This document shows positions 10,001 to 16,126 of a DNA stretch of 30,746 nucleotides, in pieces. The first letter of the stretch is position 1, and every line of letters starts with the position of its first letter. The DNA comes from a virus: positions 1-30,746 of the IMG/VR virus record IMGVR_UViG_3300012936_004484; one strand, given 5' to 3'. The notes beneath the pieces are model-generated. The model was not told the DNA's origin, ran no database searches, and saw only the letters and a list, made by a program, of their open reading frames with translations. The position numbers and the translations under genes were made by a program.

Positions 10001-12996
10001 TAGAAAATGGTACTACGATAAATGGTGTGCCTGCAAGTGGTGAAGCATACGTAGAAATTATTGGACAAGAAAGAGTTTACTCTTGGACAGAATCAACACA
10101 CTACAATCGACGAACTAATAGAACAGAAACAGAATACTACTTTTGGGTAAAAAACAAAACTTCTTTTGAAGGTTTGAGAAACTATAATACACTTCAGTTG
10201 AGTAAGATGTTAGAAAATCCTGACAGCTTTGATTTAAGTTGGGTTGCCGCTAGTGGTAATAATTTATTGTTCATTTCAAATGTAGATAGACATGTAACAA
10301 AAAACAGTGTAGTACAAGTTAATCAAATATATGACAGCAATAGTGAACCTTTAAATGAATGGACCATGCTAGCAGAAGGGGATGAAAGTGTAGCCATTCC
10401 GGAATATTTACACATTAAAATACGTGATAGTTTGGCTGGCTTCAATAATTATAAAGAAAGATTTACTTTTACAACTTGGTCAAATGCAACTTCTTATAAC
10501 CAAAATCAAGTTGTAATTGAAGGAACTAATTATTATATCAGTCTGAAAGCAAATAATTTAAATAATCAACCAAGCACAGATACAACACAAAGTTATTGGA
10601 GTAGAATTTACGATTATGACCTAGTCGCAGAAACACAGCAAGATGATATTGATGTATGGAGAGGTCAGATGATTCCTGATTTAGATTTACATGAATACAA
10701 TCGTTATGGACATTTGATTAGACCTCGACAAAGTTTATATAGAAACTTAGTAGATGCAAGACAAAATTTTGTTTACAAAACTAACGAATTATTAAGTACA
10801 ATCAACATTATAGATGAAATACAAAATTGGGAAGACACTTTTAATCATACTTTTACTAGAGGAGCAGTAACATATGAAATAGGATTTTATTGGAGTTGGA
10901 TTAATTGGACAGCAAAAGGATATAATTCTAATATTGTAGCAGATAAAACAGTGGATTCGTCTCAAGACTTAATTGATCTAACCGATGAGCCAGATGGAAC
11001 ATATGTTCGTGTTAGAAATGTTACACATGCAGATGGTATAAACAGACCCGAAATACATTATTATAACAATGGTACAAGTACACTAGTTTATAAAGAAAAA
11101 GCTACAATTGAACTAAGTGAAGAAATGTGGAACCAAGCTAAATTTGGGTATGGCATGGACGCAAGCGGTTTTGATTTGTTATCTTTTGATAGTGACAGTA
11201 GCAGTGTAATAGGAGAACTTTTTGATAAATTAAGAACTAACATTTTTATAGGTAGACACAAAATTTTGTATAGCAAACTTTGGTTTACTTGTTTATATGA
11301 AGCTGTGGTACAAAACACTACAGATGACTTTGCATTCAAAACAAGTTATGTTAAACTTAATGTTAGTCATCCTTTATTGCTTACACAAGATCATTTCAAA
11401 ATTTATGATATGAGTCCTGTTGAAGATTTCTTCAACGATATTAAACCTTTTCACACAAAGTTACACAATAGCTTAGAAAGTGTTACAGCTGAAGAGGCTA
11501 TAAAAGTCGAAGTAGATGAAGAAGATAGAAAATCAATAATTACTTTTAACTATGCAGATCATAGCACAAGAACTTGGGAAGGTCAAACGGTTTTAACCGG
11601 TAATGATTTTACCAGTACTTTAGAACATACAGATGCTTTAGACTTTACAACACCTGATGCTAATATTGAGTATGTTTATGATGGTAATGAATTTGATCAA
11701 CCGCATTATGAAGGTTGGGGAGAAGAACTTTATCCTGTAGATTACACTGAAAATCTTAGTATACTTGTACAAACAAACCCTCAAGCTACGGTTACAGTAG
11801 GTGCATTGTTTAGTGTAGTTTTTCAAGAAAATAATCCCAGAGGCATAACATTTAACAACGACGGAACAAAAATGTTTATTGTTGGTGCTCAAGGAGATGA
11901 TGTGAATGAATATACTCTTTCAGTAGGATTTGATTTGACTTCTACAGTTACTTTTACAAACAATTATCCAGTAGGTGGTGAATGTCCAAATCCAACCTCA
12001 GTAAAGTTTAATACTGATGGTACAAAAATGTTTGTTACTGGCACAGGAAATAGCAACGTTCATGAGTATGTATTAACAACTGGCTTTGATTTATCCACTG
12101 CGAGTTGGTTCCAAACACTGGTCACAACTGTTGACAATGATAATTTTGGACTTGACTTTAAAGATGATGGTACTAAAATGTGGATTACAGGAAATCAAAA
12201 CGATAAAATATATGAATACAATTTATCCAGTGCCTTTAATATTTCCACAGCAACATTCAATCAAGATTTATACTTAGGTGCAACAGACTTTGAACCATTT
12301 GGCATTGAGTGGAGTCCTGATGGTACCAGACTGTTTATAGTTGGGACAATCCACAATGGTGTAGATTTATTTTATGTATCTACACCTTGGGATATATCAA
12401 CAGCAACACATCAGGAATTTTATTTTATAGGTGGTAATCCTAGTGGTATACACATCAGTCCAGACGGCACAAAAATGTTTATTGTAGGCAATAGCAGTGA
12501 CATGGTAAAATCATACACCCTTTCAGTTCCATACGAATTTACAACAGGTAGCATCGCTACAGCAGATACAAGAACATTTAGAATTAACATGTATCGACCT
12601 GACAACTTGCAAACAAGCACTGTAATTGAAGATAGTAAAAAAACTACTACAACTGGAGCTGTGGGAGCTACAGATACTACTATTCCTGTGGCAAGTACTG
12701 CAAATTATCCTGACAGTGGAGTAATTTGGATTGGAAGTGAGCGTATTGAATATAGTGCAAAGGACGCAAATAATTTATTGTATGCAACCAGAGGTACATT
12801 AGGAACCAGTGCTATTGCACATAATGCTTCAAGTGTAGTGATAGATAATAATCAAGAGATACCTACACTCAATAGATTTAGCGATTATGGAGATAATCTA
12901 CGTCTAGCATACAATGATAGTGGAATAAGTTTAACTGCCGCTGGAACTACGCCCGAGCATGCATTCATTAGAAATGCAGGGCAAGGAACGATATAA
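1024..12996 (+). CDS. Giant modular virion structural protein (3990 aa), baseplate/tail
   Basis: One uninterrupted frame fills 39% of the window. ATG 1024 overlaps the upstream TAA. Visible modules: a Ser/Asn-rich start; a conserved N-terminal region (FLPAIFRTDSNKQFLDATL near residue 49) typical of very large marine T4-like phage structural proteins; beta-strand modules near 244-284 and 872-910 (TDYTYNSGTGLVTF type); a GGTYTTAPQLTI-type module at 1500-1565; Thr/Asn/Ala-rich repeats at about 2170-2655; a VGDYVLIRG...IDGVHKV module at 2709-2790; KLWFTCLYEAVVQ near 3420 and DIKPFHTKLHN near 3470; five propeller-like repeats at about 3600-3840; and a DTTIPVASTANYP...RGTLG module near 3885-3925. 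I see no enzyme motif. Position right after the gp6-like gene is the T4 gp7 (wedge initiator) slot, but T4 gp7 is only about 1030 aa, so homology is uncertain. It is surely structural; exact place in the tail is inferred. Confidence 0.75.
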   Translation: MSYHSSNSNNNTSKDVDGIERTSNSKIAPRITRPGESAERIGTNNITEFLPAIFRTDSNKQFLDATLEQLMSSGSLMAINNLIGQRYSQNKNYLTDDRTSDNYQFTPGLVNKDSNGAVTKAISYDDLINSLEFNEVNTKQHNNLFGESGSTLDLPINYDMFLNYHKYFWLVDVLPPCSIKPAYNNPIDIDTIFNDVTYTTPALSTNNTLEFMNGMRIRFMPTQIDRLTQTNAVNTNFQATVTNANTLKVYKNNQLQTLTTDYTYNSGTGLVTFTSAPALNDEIEIHNFYAYSTSGNYAVGDIYIVDGINQSTGIKLTKQFTSGQVQGTYSTRNWLNHTVYSSQEPKGFEEDGTSFDFDPYDIREWRMTTRDYFVEPRWTPDQSAWARSNLWIHETVAQAVIAFQGLTSGDYLSDNFRGVRPIIEFKPGIEKYNFGVNHIAYVNHLMDDTFDPATKIVGQISYSHKTSNITTDWASASGYNLGDRVRVNMNGYLTYWECIVSHGDPFNPTHYENKEYWKKISEENLEDNDLVLFINSTNTAYGQDKIFKVGGVTAGTGITLTEEYGPNTTPLYTNDKIVVLTGHNTSWTYPGEDLIQPYSGSEWWYNGTKWIYGQQKLHRSDSILAQLYDTTLTRLDDETKYPLSTFTGGDIFNYGYNSASKFDDALGFNPRYVDYGNTPGLSFDFGLNSNRYTYNIFDATTNSNKVLDIIGYYYYKIGSLYYNGWSNVRNGQTVKRHIQKTVIDPTKSIQVNLGTNDYNKSTKFHFNLRADLLEVSSYTNKKVDPISGTLPDIFMALNTNYDIETQFPQADIEFVKWNGDPLTNITRTPGSQDTFQLQISAPAYSLFKYRRVSDPTNFGIVRLYTETNPTTIEVKKNGVSYSTYTLNGKILSFTNNLVADDVYDITFTSDSDLDDDADGVFMTADTQVFNPQNKALTTTSFGDLVSHIKEQMENIPGFTGSYFGINNYDSVSKVHQFGGTIRQQPFSTELLNQLEINNDTDAFSAIKFSANSYDRFKKQFTRKVEQLNNSMAQEIPVYQIVDKALEEINIGKNTDSEFSNSNMAMYRDYESVDYSWTNTMTASFRLPKTVNTYDDSKNHIQVWLQEDNGSGTMVWKPLQSNSEYTITANNVTVTKSVTFGSAGLAYLHVRWYPQDSVSYIPPSAVKLGLIRPYAPETYNDGTNNVIIQHDGSIYIRQGTELYDRNSANFNIVDSAIWDLEHRIFNNLHLTNNNITSYLDIFPNPYRPTSYTWSDVNTSLLSEFNKWKSNNSILALNSTTYYDSNDKFTWNYSSVGPGIGGWKGLYHYYFNTERPHTHPWEMLGHNTKPTWWDANYSWTDVTKRSALIDALTYGHYNNPAETYKKYDKNLAIPKAVYDLTANTLVTNAGVLNDPITANVVSSPNVAEASKDFVYGDWGPVEDDWRRSSQYKIQLFLGLLRLRPLWVTNIFFMPTQQVLLDTATIDNPHWIDNSELQLINYSNEPRLSSTTYEDSIIESVRVLSGGTYTTAPQLTIFSNFGTDAKVTAYLTAGVVTDVSVDNPGKAYYNKPRIVPATGSAKFEATLTKNAKKYFIGLNNAIVEFAKYNGITPNTIVERFKFNEYNPILKAGGFLNPNNQRFILQSSQDKGATRIPEENYTSLLYTSKPTKEVFFGGIKISIDTNGYKIQGYDNSNQYFTYKPPILSSRKVLVLPPDTPELLSPDEMIRYEKYEPNTQQLSYNTVLATKQDVYDFIHGYEAYLQEQGWDASWRGSATDFINWASGNNTSTPITIIPDTTTIKISDGNRGFYDTLNKRYDGVYNILDQNGKQLTTNKVLVKRELMNNDSYTEISVKNNSDRIYGVRLYKVEVEHVLAFDTTTKFDDVVYDPQLGQLHKRLTWKGSRTKNWNGKFYSPGYIIDDNSIYQNFDTTARELDQYYGLGNTLGNKQIVDTARFNHGYNKPQWSEKLNLDEDTTFEFMKGTKKYRGTRFAIDAFMRNNSLFDSQADASVLEEWAFRTADYGDVRSRNTIEFELTKDLLTTSPQPVRFTDKEITDVLTDIVVDVDPNSPLLVTGDPGNVFTTRSPKTYLQQQNISISQEKEFANDFLTAGLPLTSEADYRCLTLEDMTFFPEDPSQKNYNFEGDWQKVLQWNNRQSYKFGDKVLHEGRSWEMLDPDGSSGLSRPEDPIIVTGSISLPVVPSTGETLIIDGTTINLTKSTTTTNLDVINVIGTNDVKTSDVIAHNSTLILGETSALTQTVTFSNVVTTLQYQDIVKTGSVINPTIQGSATATLIIDGNTVNFNDTTSTTTNISAQTAFENAFNASWTQNTGNISSESVSRCNAIEALRNAYISANSSSAWTTWLGDYFSNSDTGINITKLQTEINANPSWLVQLQALLQSDVTIINNVLNRTYTITDSIPAQDVTDTTTALSAGQYIDNVATYLIANPNSVFATTTIVTTQSGTGFKLYNLTDIVQEITSAGIANITASASNNQLRITKTTSNTAQSFSLTISVGTANSAVGFSTATETINSTASNIVSTPNLTLQQAVNQINAASIAGVTAQINQANPNLLQLNCNKATLVIGTGTANSVIGLTSGIVPASTSTTTVNVALYITDIANSINSAGVSGVTAGVSNNRIQLTSINSTLVIGSGTANSTLGFTAQTYSATASTISNVFNAIVGSDGNQVFREMTNDPNIFSIWVADNSEQGSFNQGYAVYQSMDFGMYITKACAGVNPGDDAQIMIARQTNDVQAHNLVVGDYVLIRGSTTVPSIDGVHKVTGVNPSNNKMFYIDEYIEQEGGVGNVYPLRNVRFKDKTTLDSALLLKQNNVWKYNFSGVRQNSNQLPILIFVDDDGSGKPAVYKYTGEWSDTVGQDSTKLVKIRTQEGQARNDLVENVKIYDAKNKSTIAQLETWDPAKGIILGFIRNEIDYIVTADIATYNYNTIDGQLETTKSWGETFVGKRWWNINTAMYLNYEQGSVSYQQNNWGRLFDGATIDVYEWTRSTVLPEQWSNLVENGTTINGVPASGEAYVEIIGQERVYSWTESTHYNRRTNRTETEYYFWVKNKTSFEGLRNYNTLQLSKMLENPDSFDLSWVAASGNNLLFISNVDRHVTKNSVVQVNQIYDSNSEPLNEWTMLAEGDESVAIPEYLHIKIRDSLAGFNNYKERFTFTTWSNATSYNQNQVVIEGTNYYISLKANNLNNQPSTDTTQSYWSRIYDYDLVAETQQDDIDVWRGQMIPDLDLHEYNRYGHLIRPRQSLYRNLVDARQNFVYKTNELLSTINIIDEIQNWEDTFNHTFTRGAVTYEIGFYWSWINWTAKGYNSNIVADKTVDSSQDLIDLTDEPDGTYVRVRNVTHADGINRPEIHYYNNGTSTLVYKEKATIELSEEMWNQAKFGYGMDASGFDLLSFDSDSSSVIGELFDKLRTNIFIGRHKILYSKLWFTCLYEAVVQNTTDDFAFKTSYVKLNVSHPLLLTQDHFKIYDMSPVEDFFNDIKPFHTKLHNSLESVTAEEAIKVEVDEEDRKSIITFNYADHSTRTWEGQTVLTGNDFTSTLEHTDALDFTTPDANIEYVYDGNEFDQPHYEGWGEELYPVDYTENLSILVQTNPQATVTVGALFSVVFQENNPRGITFNNDGTKMFIVGAQGDDVNEYTLSVGFDLTSTVTFTNNYPVGGECPNPTSVKFNTDGTKMFVTGTGNSNVHEYVLTTGFDLSTASWFQTLVTTVDNDNFGLDFKDDGTKMWITGNQNDKIYEYNLSSAFNISTATFNQDLYLGATDFEPFGIEWSPDGTRLFIVGTIHNGVDLFYVSTPWDISTATHQEFYFIGGNPSGIHISPDGTKMFIVGNSSDMVKSYTLSVPYEFTTGSIATADTRTFRINMYRPDNLQTSTVIEDSKKTTTTGAVGATDTTIPVASTANYPDSGVIWIGSERIEYSAKDANNLLYATRGTLGTSAIAHNASSVVIDNNQEIPTLNRFSDYGDNLRLAYNDSGISLTAAGTTPEHAFIRNAGQGTI
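7530..8980 (+). repeat. Thr/Asn/Ala/Ser-rich repeat region inside the giant protein
   Basis: Residues about 2170-2655 are low in charge and made of imperfect repeats. Two IDG(T/N)T(I/V)N units lie near nt 7585 and 7845. Three GTANS units follow (GTANSAVGF, GTANSVIGL, GTANSTLGF) with their Gly at residues 2493, 2564 and 2630, a period of about 66-71 residues. The later units alternate with stretches like DIANSINSAGVSGVTAG, reminiscent of flagellin/hook IN-type beta modules. It may form an extended beta shaft. Confidence 0.6.
11836..12535 (+). repeat. Five tandem ~50-residue beta-propeller-like repeats
   Basis: The signature (S/N)xDGTKMF(I/V)xG recurs with its Asp at residues 3613, 3665, 3715, 3766 and 3814 (nt 11860, 12016, 12166, 12319, 12463), spaced 52, 50, 51 and 48. 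Each is followed by a YxLSxxFDxSTA segment. The fourth unit is DGTRLF. This resembles YVTN/NHL-type propeller blades. Five clear units are visible; blades 6 and 7, if any, are not recognisable. Confidence 0.75.
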
Positions 12997-12999
12997 ATA
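12992..12999 (+). promoter_or_regulatory. Candidate T4-type late promoter (TATAAATA)
   Basis: An exact match to the T4 late promoter -10 octamer overlaps the stop codon of the giant gene and lies 19 bases before ATG 13019. In T4 such boxes are read by gp55-directed RNA polymerase for virion genes, and the genes behind it are structural. An all-A/T octamer is expected several times by chance in a window this AT-rich, so placement is the main support. Confidence 0.45.
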
Positions 13000-13018
13000 C
13001 ATTAAATGGAAAAGAGTT

Positions 13019-13618
13019 ATGAGCTTGAATAAAATAGAAACATCACTGTTAGGAATTGAAGGACATATAAAAATTTGGGATCCTGAGTCAGGCGAAGTAT
13101 TTGTCCGTAGACGCAATGCAGTAAATTATGAAAATATGAGTGTAGCAATTGCTAATCTTTTAGCCAATGCAAGTGGTAACACAAGCACACATGAAATAAA
13201 AACAATGAGATTTGGAAATGGCGGTACTAGTATTGACGGACTAGGTGCGGTGACATATAAAGCTACGAATACAAATAGTGCAAGTGGTTCATTATATAAC
13301 GAAACACACAGTCAGACAGTAGATGACGCTATTACAAGTTCAACAGATAATCAAGTTATTGCAAGCCATACTAGTCCAAATAATTTTAGTGATGTTATTA
13401 CAACATGTACATTGGATTATAATATTCCAGCAGGACAAGATACAACAGATACTGGTACTAACATGAACGGTACTTATGTGTTTGATGAATTAGCTTTATA
13501 TACAGGCAACAACGATTTGTTGACCCATGTAGTTTTTCACCCTGTACAAAAAAGTGCAAACAGAAAAATTCAAGTAATATATACTTTAAGAATAAGAAGT
13601 TCGTTTGCGGACTTATAA
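13019..13618 (+). CDS. Conserved phage virion structural protein (199 aa)
   Basis: I choose ATG 13019 (MSLNKIET...) because it follows a GGAAAAGAG ribosome binding site and a TATAAATA box. The longer in-frame start at 12959 would run 38 bases into the giant gene and add a poorly matching leader. The protein has the pattern of a family common in marine T4-like phages: a GHIKIWDPESGEVFVRRRNA start, ENMSVAIANLLA, then MRFGNGG, a VFDELALYT segment, and THVVFHPVQKS near the C-terminus before a beta-rich YTLRIRS end. No enzyme motif, signal peptide or membrane segment is seen. It is probably a tail or baseplate component. The family is recognised from memory, and its exact place in the virion is not known to me. 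Confidence 0.6.
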   Translation: MSLNKIETSLLGIEGHIKIWDPESGEVFVRRRNAVNYENMSVAIANLLANASGNTSTHEIKTMRFGNGGTSIDGLGAVTYKATNTNSASGSLYNETHSQTVDDAITSSTDNQVIASHTSPNNFSDVITTCTLDYNIPAGQDTTDTGTNMNGTYVFDELALYTGNNDLLTHVVFHPVQKSANRKIQVIYTLRIRSSFADL

Positions 13619-13630
13619 TAGGAAGAAGAG

Positions 13631-14545
13631 ATGCCATATACAATAGATTATTCAGATAGTGGAAAATCGCCAATTGTTGTTAATGACGGTACAGTTGATA
13701 CTAGTACTAGTCTTAGTTTAATTGGTAAAAATTATACAAATTTTGGCGAAGTTTTAAATGAGAATCAATTGCATTTATTAGAAAACTTTGCTAGTGGATC
13801 TGCACCAAGTAATCCTACAGAAGGACAATTGTGGTACGATTCAACAAATAATAAATTAATGTTATACGATGGAAGTTGGTACACAATAGGTGCTCCAGCT
13901 GGAACAACAAGAATAGAATATAGACGTCGACAAGATACATTAGGTAACTTTCATAACACAATTGAAATGATAGTAGATAATAATATCGTAAGTATTACAA
14001 CAGATGATACTACAGCGTTTACGCCTCATGCAACAGAATATTTAGAAGATGGTGTAACAGCCTTAACAACACAATTTGCAACTATTCAAGCAGGCATCCA
14101 AATGAATAGTACTGCAAACTACAAGTTTAGAGGTACAGCAACCAGTGCAGATTATGCCGACCTTGCAGAACGTTACGAAGCAGATGCAGAATATTCTGCA
14201 GGCACAGTTGTCCGTTTAGGCGGTACACATGAAATTACACAAACATTACAGGAATCAGACAGAGATGTATTCGGAATTGTAAGTACATCTCCAGGTTTTG
14301 AAATGAATGCAGGAGCAGGATCAGACGCTACACATCCTTTTGTAGCACTAGCTGGTCGAGTTCCATGTAAAGTTATTGGAAAAGTAGTCAAAGGAGAAAG
14401 ACTAGTTTCTAGTGCAACACCAGGACATGCAATGGCAATGAAACCTATTGACCCAGGTGAATACTATACAGTTATAGGAAGAGCATTAGAGTCAAAAGAT
14501 TCCGACGAAGCAGGAACAATCGAAATAGTTGTTGGAGCCAAGTAA
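13631..14545 (+). CDS. Tail-fibre-like protein with Peptidase_G2-like C-terminal domain
   Basis: ATG 13631 follows a purine-rich GGAAGAAGAG site 12 bases after the previous stop. The N-terminus (YTIDYSDSGKSPIVVNDG, then LIGKNYTNFGEVLNEN and LENFASGSAPSNPTEGQLWYD) is a pattern of marine phage tail proteins; the GQLWYD...LMLYDGSWY part is a common fibre-tip motif. From about residue 172 (ADYADLAERYEADAEYSAGT), through VFGIVST, VALAGRVPCKVIG and KGERLVSSATPGHA, it resembles the Peptidase_G2/IMC-type C-terminal domain of phage fibres and neck appendages, which can cleave itself after assembly. Whether self-cleavage occurs here cannot be read from sequence. The stop touches the next ATG directly, so the two genes are co-translated. 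Confidence 0.6.
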   Translation: MPYTIDYSDSGKSPIVVNDGTVDTSTSLSLIGKNYTNFGEVLNENQLHLLENFASGSAPSNPTEGQLWYDSTNNKLMLYDGSWYTIGAPAGTTRIEYRRRQDTLGNFHNTIEMIVDNNIVSITTDDTTAFTPHATEYLEDGVTALTTQFATIQAGIQMNSTANYKFRGTATSADYADLAERYEADAEYSAGTVVRLGGTHEITQTLQESDRDVFGIVSTSPGFEMNAGAGSDATHPFVALAGRVPCKVIGKVVKGERLVSSATPGHAMAMKPIDPGEYYTVIGRALESKDSDEAGTIEIVVGAK

Positions 14546-15712
14546 ATGCCAAGAACTATAGGCCAATTAGCTGAAGCAAGTCATTATAATTCAGTAGCAG
14601 AAATTGCAAATAAAGTTTTTGGAGACATTTATTCTTCTGCGGCGGTAACTGATAATAATCGAAAAGCAACACACAAATATGGCTGGGGAGCAACTAATGT
14701 TGATCAGGCATTGTCGGCAGGCACACCAATTACTGCTGATAAATTACAAGTTTTGGTAAATCATACAAATGTAAGTATAGATCATATTAATGTAACTGAC
14801 AGTGTTTTGGTTTTTGCTGTACCAACTAATAGAACTAATATTACTGCACAAACACTTGTTAGAGCAGAAGATTTAAACCTCATTGAGGATAAATTTAATA
14901 ATACAATTTTAGCAACTAATAATCATGGAACAGTTGATTCTGATAGTTCAAGTTTACTTACAGCAACTCCACTTAGTGGTGGACCTTACACGAGAACAGC
15001 TACTTGGCAAAATAAAATTACAGCTGAACACAAATGGACTTGGGGTAGTTACAACGCCGCAAGATATTTCTTTAACGGTGGCGGCACAGTAAATTTAGAT
15101 TTAGAAATGTCAGGAGGTTGTACTGCTGGATATTTTAATTGGGCTGATATGATCAACGAAATGGGTACACTAGTTTTTAATTGGGACACCGTAACTCAAA
15201 GTGCTAGTACCACAGCAGGTTATAGTTTTGGTAAAGGTTTTTATGATCTTACACAATACTATGGAGATGGTAGTGATGCAGGTTCAGCTGATGAAGGACT
15301 ACTATTTCAAAGTGCTGGTGTAACTCAAAATACAGCATATGGTTACGGTTATGGTTATGGTTATGGATACGGAAGTGCTGGTCTATTTGTAAGTAATGCA
15401 GACAGTGCATACTTATGGGCTGGACGCTGTGACGCTGGACCTAATGTTTATCTTGTATCTCAAAGTGGATACAGTGGTTATGCTAGTAGAGCATTTAAGT
15501 TGTATGGCAAATATGCGGCAAATGGTGCAGAAGTGCATCTCAAAGCTGTACTAGATAATACCACACTGACTCAGGTTGTAGACGGAACAATTGATGCAAC
15601 ATGCAAGTATTTGATGCCAGATATTATTACACAATCTACAAGTACATTTGATGTCACACCAGATCCAACATTGACTATTTTAGATAATTTTAATAGCGGT
15701 GATGACAGCTAA
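14546..15712 (+). CDS. Virion structural protein with Tyr-Gly repeat (388 aa)
   Basis: The ATG directly follows the upstream TAA. The N-terminal third is helical-looking and starts MPRTIGQLAEASHYNSVAEIANKVFGD. From about residue 140 it becomes Gly/Thr/Tyr-rich and beta-like, with NAARYFFNGGGTVNLDLEM and FNWADMINEMGTLVFNWD, a pattern I associate with marine phage tail or particle proteins. A six-fold Tyr-Gly run lies at residues 265-276. The C-terminus is acidic (NFNSGDDS). It is the last gene of the structural block. I infer a tail-fibre or tail-decoration role from position and composition only; no catalytic motif is visible. Confidence 0.5.
   Translation: MPRTIGQLAEASHYNSVAEIANKVFGDIYSSAAVTDNNRKATHKYGWGATNVDQALSAGTPITADKLQVLVNHTNVSIDHINVTDSVLVFAVPTNRTNITAQTLVRAEDLNLIEDKFNNTILATNNHGTVDSDSSSLLTATPLSGGPYTRTATWQNKITAEHKWTWGSYNAARYFFNGGGTVNLDLEMSGGCTAGYFNWADMINEMGTLVFNWDTVTQSASTTAGYSFGKGFYDLTQYYGDGSDAGSADEGLLFQSAGVTQNTAYGYGYGYGYGYGSAGLFVSNADSAYLWAGRCDAGPNVYLVSQSGYSGYASRAFKLYGKYAANGAEVHLKAVLDNTTLTQVVDGTIDATCKYLMPDIITQSTSTFDVTPDPTLTILDNFNSGDDS
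15338..15373 (+). repeat. Hexanucleotide (GGTTAT-type) repeat coding (Tyr-Gly)6
   Basis: Twelve codons alternate TAT/TAC and GGT/GGA, coding YGYGYGYGYGYG (residues 265-276 of the 388-aa protein). The core is nearly perfect GGTTAT units. Such tracts can change length by slippage in whole 2-residue steps without breaking the frame. Confidence 0.85.
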
Positions 15713-15720
15713 AAAAATCA

Positions 15721-15750
15721 TTGACAAATCACATATAAATAAGTTATAGT
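15721..15750 (+). promoter_or_regulatory. Composite promoter: sigma70-like hexamers around a TATAAATA box
   Basis: The 66-base gap holds an exact TTGACA (15721-15726), then 18 bases, then TATAGT (15745-15750, 5 of 6 to TATAAT). An exact T4 late octamer TATAAATA (15734-15741) lies inside the spacer. It drives toward the 15779 gene and the long gene run behind it. Either or both promoter types may be real; an 18-base spacer is one more than ideal for sigma70. Confidence 0.5.
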
Positions 15751-15763
15751 AGTAGTTAATTAT

Positions 15764-15770
15764 AAGGAGA
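15764..15770 (+). promoter_or_regulatory. Strong ribosome binding site AAGGAGA
   Basis: AAGGAGA lies 8 bases before ATG 15779 and is the best Shine-Dalgarno match noticed in the window. It fixes the start of the 115-aa gene at the head of the second gene run. Confidence 0.8.
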
Positions 15771-15778
15771 AACTCGCT

Positions 15779-16126
15779 ATGGATGAGAGACTCGAAAAAG
15801 CACTTGAATTTGCAAATTATCGTATTACCTTAGGTAATCAAAAAAGAAATATCAGATCTCGTATGGAAGTGTTACAAGCAATACACTATAATGCGGGTAG
15901 TTTTATTGCTAATCCAACAACTATAAGTTTTATTAATACTTTGATTAGCCTAGGCAAAAAGACAGCAGTTGTTATTGATACAAAAGATAATCCTATAGAA
16001 ATAGATGATCTTAAAGATTTTCAAAATTCTTTGGTTGATGCTTATTACAATGCCAGTAACGAATACAAAGTACAAATGGACAAAGTTAAAAAATCACGTA
16101 ATATTAAGAAAATTATGGATTGGTAA
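15779..16126 (+). CDS. Conserved small phage protein of unknown function (115 aa)
   Basis: A short, soluble, mostly helical protein (MDERLEKALEFANYRITLGNQKRNI...) with basic C-terminus ending KKSRNIKKIMDW. A middle beta-like piece (KKTAVVIDTKDNPIEI) is followed by another helix. It resembles small proteins of similar length found in the late region of marine T4-like phages, but I know no function for them. It sits first behind the composite promoter with the strong AAGGAGA site, so it should be well expressed. Its TAA overlaps the next ATG (TAATG). It could be a minor virion or assembly protein rather than part of the sugar pathway. Confidence 0.55.
   Translation: MDERLEKALEFANYRITLGNQKRNIRSRMEVLQAIHYNAGSFIANPTTISFINTLISLGKKTAVVIDTKDNPIEIDDLKDFQNSLVDAYYNASNEYKVQMDKVKKSRNIKKIMDW

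Noticed and set aside
12086-12277. 63-codon + strand open frame inside the propeller repeats
   Set aside because: It is a shadow frame of the giant gene with no ribosome binding site or protein-like pattern.
12959-13018. Longer start (ATG 12959) for the 199-aa structural gene
   Set aside because: It would run inside the giant gene; ATG 13019 has a purine-rich ribosome binding site and the expected N-terminus.
13613-13620. TTATAATA before the 304-aa fibre-like gene as a late promoter
   Set aside because: It does not match TATAAATA and overlaps a stop codon in AT-rich sequence; no independent support.
15690-15730. Possible terminator after the 388-aa structural gene (A-rich run with weak inverted GTGAT/ATCAC)
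   Set aside because: The inverted arms are only about five bases, far apart, and there is no T-run after them.
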